5,685 bases of DNA from Dehalococcoidia bacterium (GTDB taxonomy: Bacteria > Chloroflexota > Dehalococcoidia > JAUSJJ01), in assembly GCA_030647705.1 (NCBI GenBank), contig JAUSJJ010000005.1:1-5685 (forward strand). The letters run 5' to 3'. Under the pieces are notes generated by a model. The model was not told the origin of the DNA. It made no database searches and worked only from the letters and a program-made list of their open reading frames with translations. The position numbers and the translations under genes are program-made. The stretch's first letter is position 1. Each line of letters opens with the position of its first letter. Positions 5,626 to 5,685 of the stretch are shown in pieces.

Positions 5626-5685
5626 GAGATTCTTCGCTGCGCTCAGAATGACACTGGAGGCAACGCCGGCAAACGACTGTCATTC
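5626..5685. repeat. Interspersed inverted repeat, cut by the window end
   Basis: Positions 5626-5653 (GAGATTCTTCG...AGAATGACA) match a dispersed bacterial repeat that is familiar because its translation gives 'CHSERSEESR'-type peptides in spurious ORFs. The segment has internal symmetry (ATTCT 5629-5633 against AGAAT 5645-5649). A second, inverted copy begins at TGTCATTC (5678-5685), pairing with GAATGACA (5646-5653), and continues outside the window. It lies 23 bp after the last ars operon gene and may cap its transcript, though no T-run is visible. Confidence 0.6.

Noticed and set aside
5420..5683. Minus-strand open frame of 87 codons at the window end
   Set aside because: It starts inside the dispersed repeat (its product begins with the typical CHSERSEESR artefact) and then runs antisense to the 68-residue gene, which has a better start and context.

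Overview
The window reads as bacterial chromosome, moderately GC-rich, with strong AGGAGG-type ribosome binding sites and short intergenic gaps. The 640-residue iron-sulfur flavoenzyme of the Old Yellow Enzyme class, the small conserved-looking ORFs and the interspersed palindromic repeats ('GTCATTGCGA' and 'GAGATTCTTCG...' types) resemble what is found in Chloroflexota such as Dehalococcoidia, or similar anaerobes. That placement is an inference from recall; no marker gene in the window settles it.

Layout. Positions 1-461 hold no gene I can support. Three genes follow on the minus strand: osmC (462-908), a 58-residue small protein with a TTG start and an excellent Shine-Dalgarno (1061-1237), and a large FMN/FAD/4Fe-4S oxidoreductase (1387-3309). 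A palindromic interspersed repeat of about 100 bp (1272-1370) lies between the last two. On the plus strand a compact arsenic-resistance operon runs from 3463 to 5602: arsR, arsC (thioredoxin-coupled type), an ACR3-type arsenite efflux pump, and a 68-residue small protein of unknown function. Gaps are a 4-bp overlap, 6 bp and 17 bp. A second repeat begins at 5626 and runs into the window edge.

How it works together. ArsR should repress its operon through an inverted repeat (3442-3459) just downstream of a strong promoter (TTGACA, extended -10 TGgTATAAA). When arsenite releases ArsR, ArsC reduces arsenate to arsenite and ACR3 exports it. The oxidoreductase gene is divergent from arsR. Its best predicted promoter has a -35 box that overlaps the arsR -35 box on the opposite strand, so the two promoters may compete for RNA polymerase. 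The redox-type neighbours (OsmC peroxidase, OYE-type reductase) fit a stress or detoxification neighbourhood, but a functional link to arsenic is not shown. I do not see a clearly new multi-gene system. The most unusual points are the shared promoter core, the extra small gene at the end of the ars operon, and the TTG-start small gene that ATG-only gene finding would miss.
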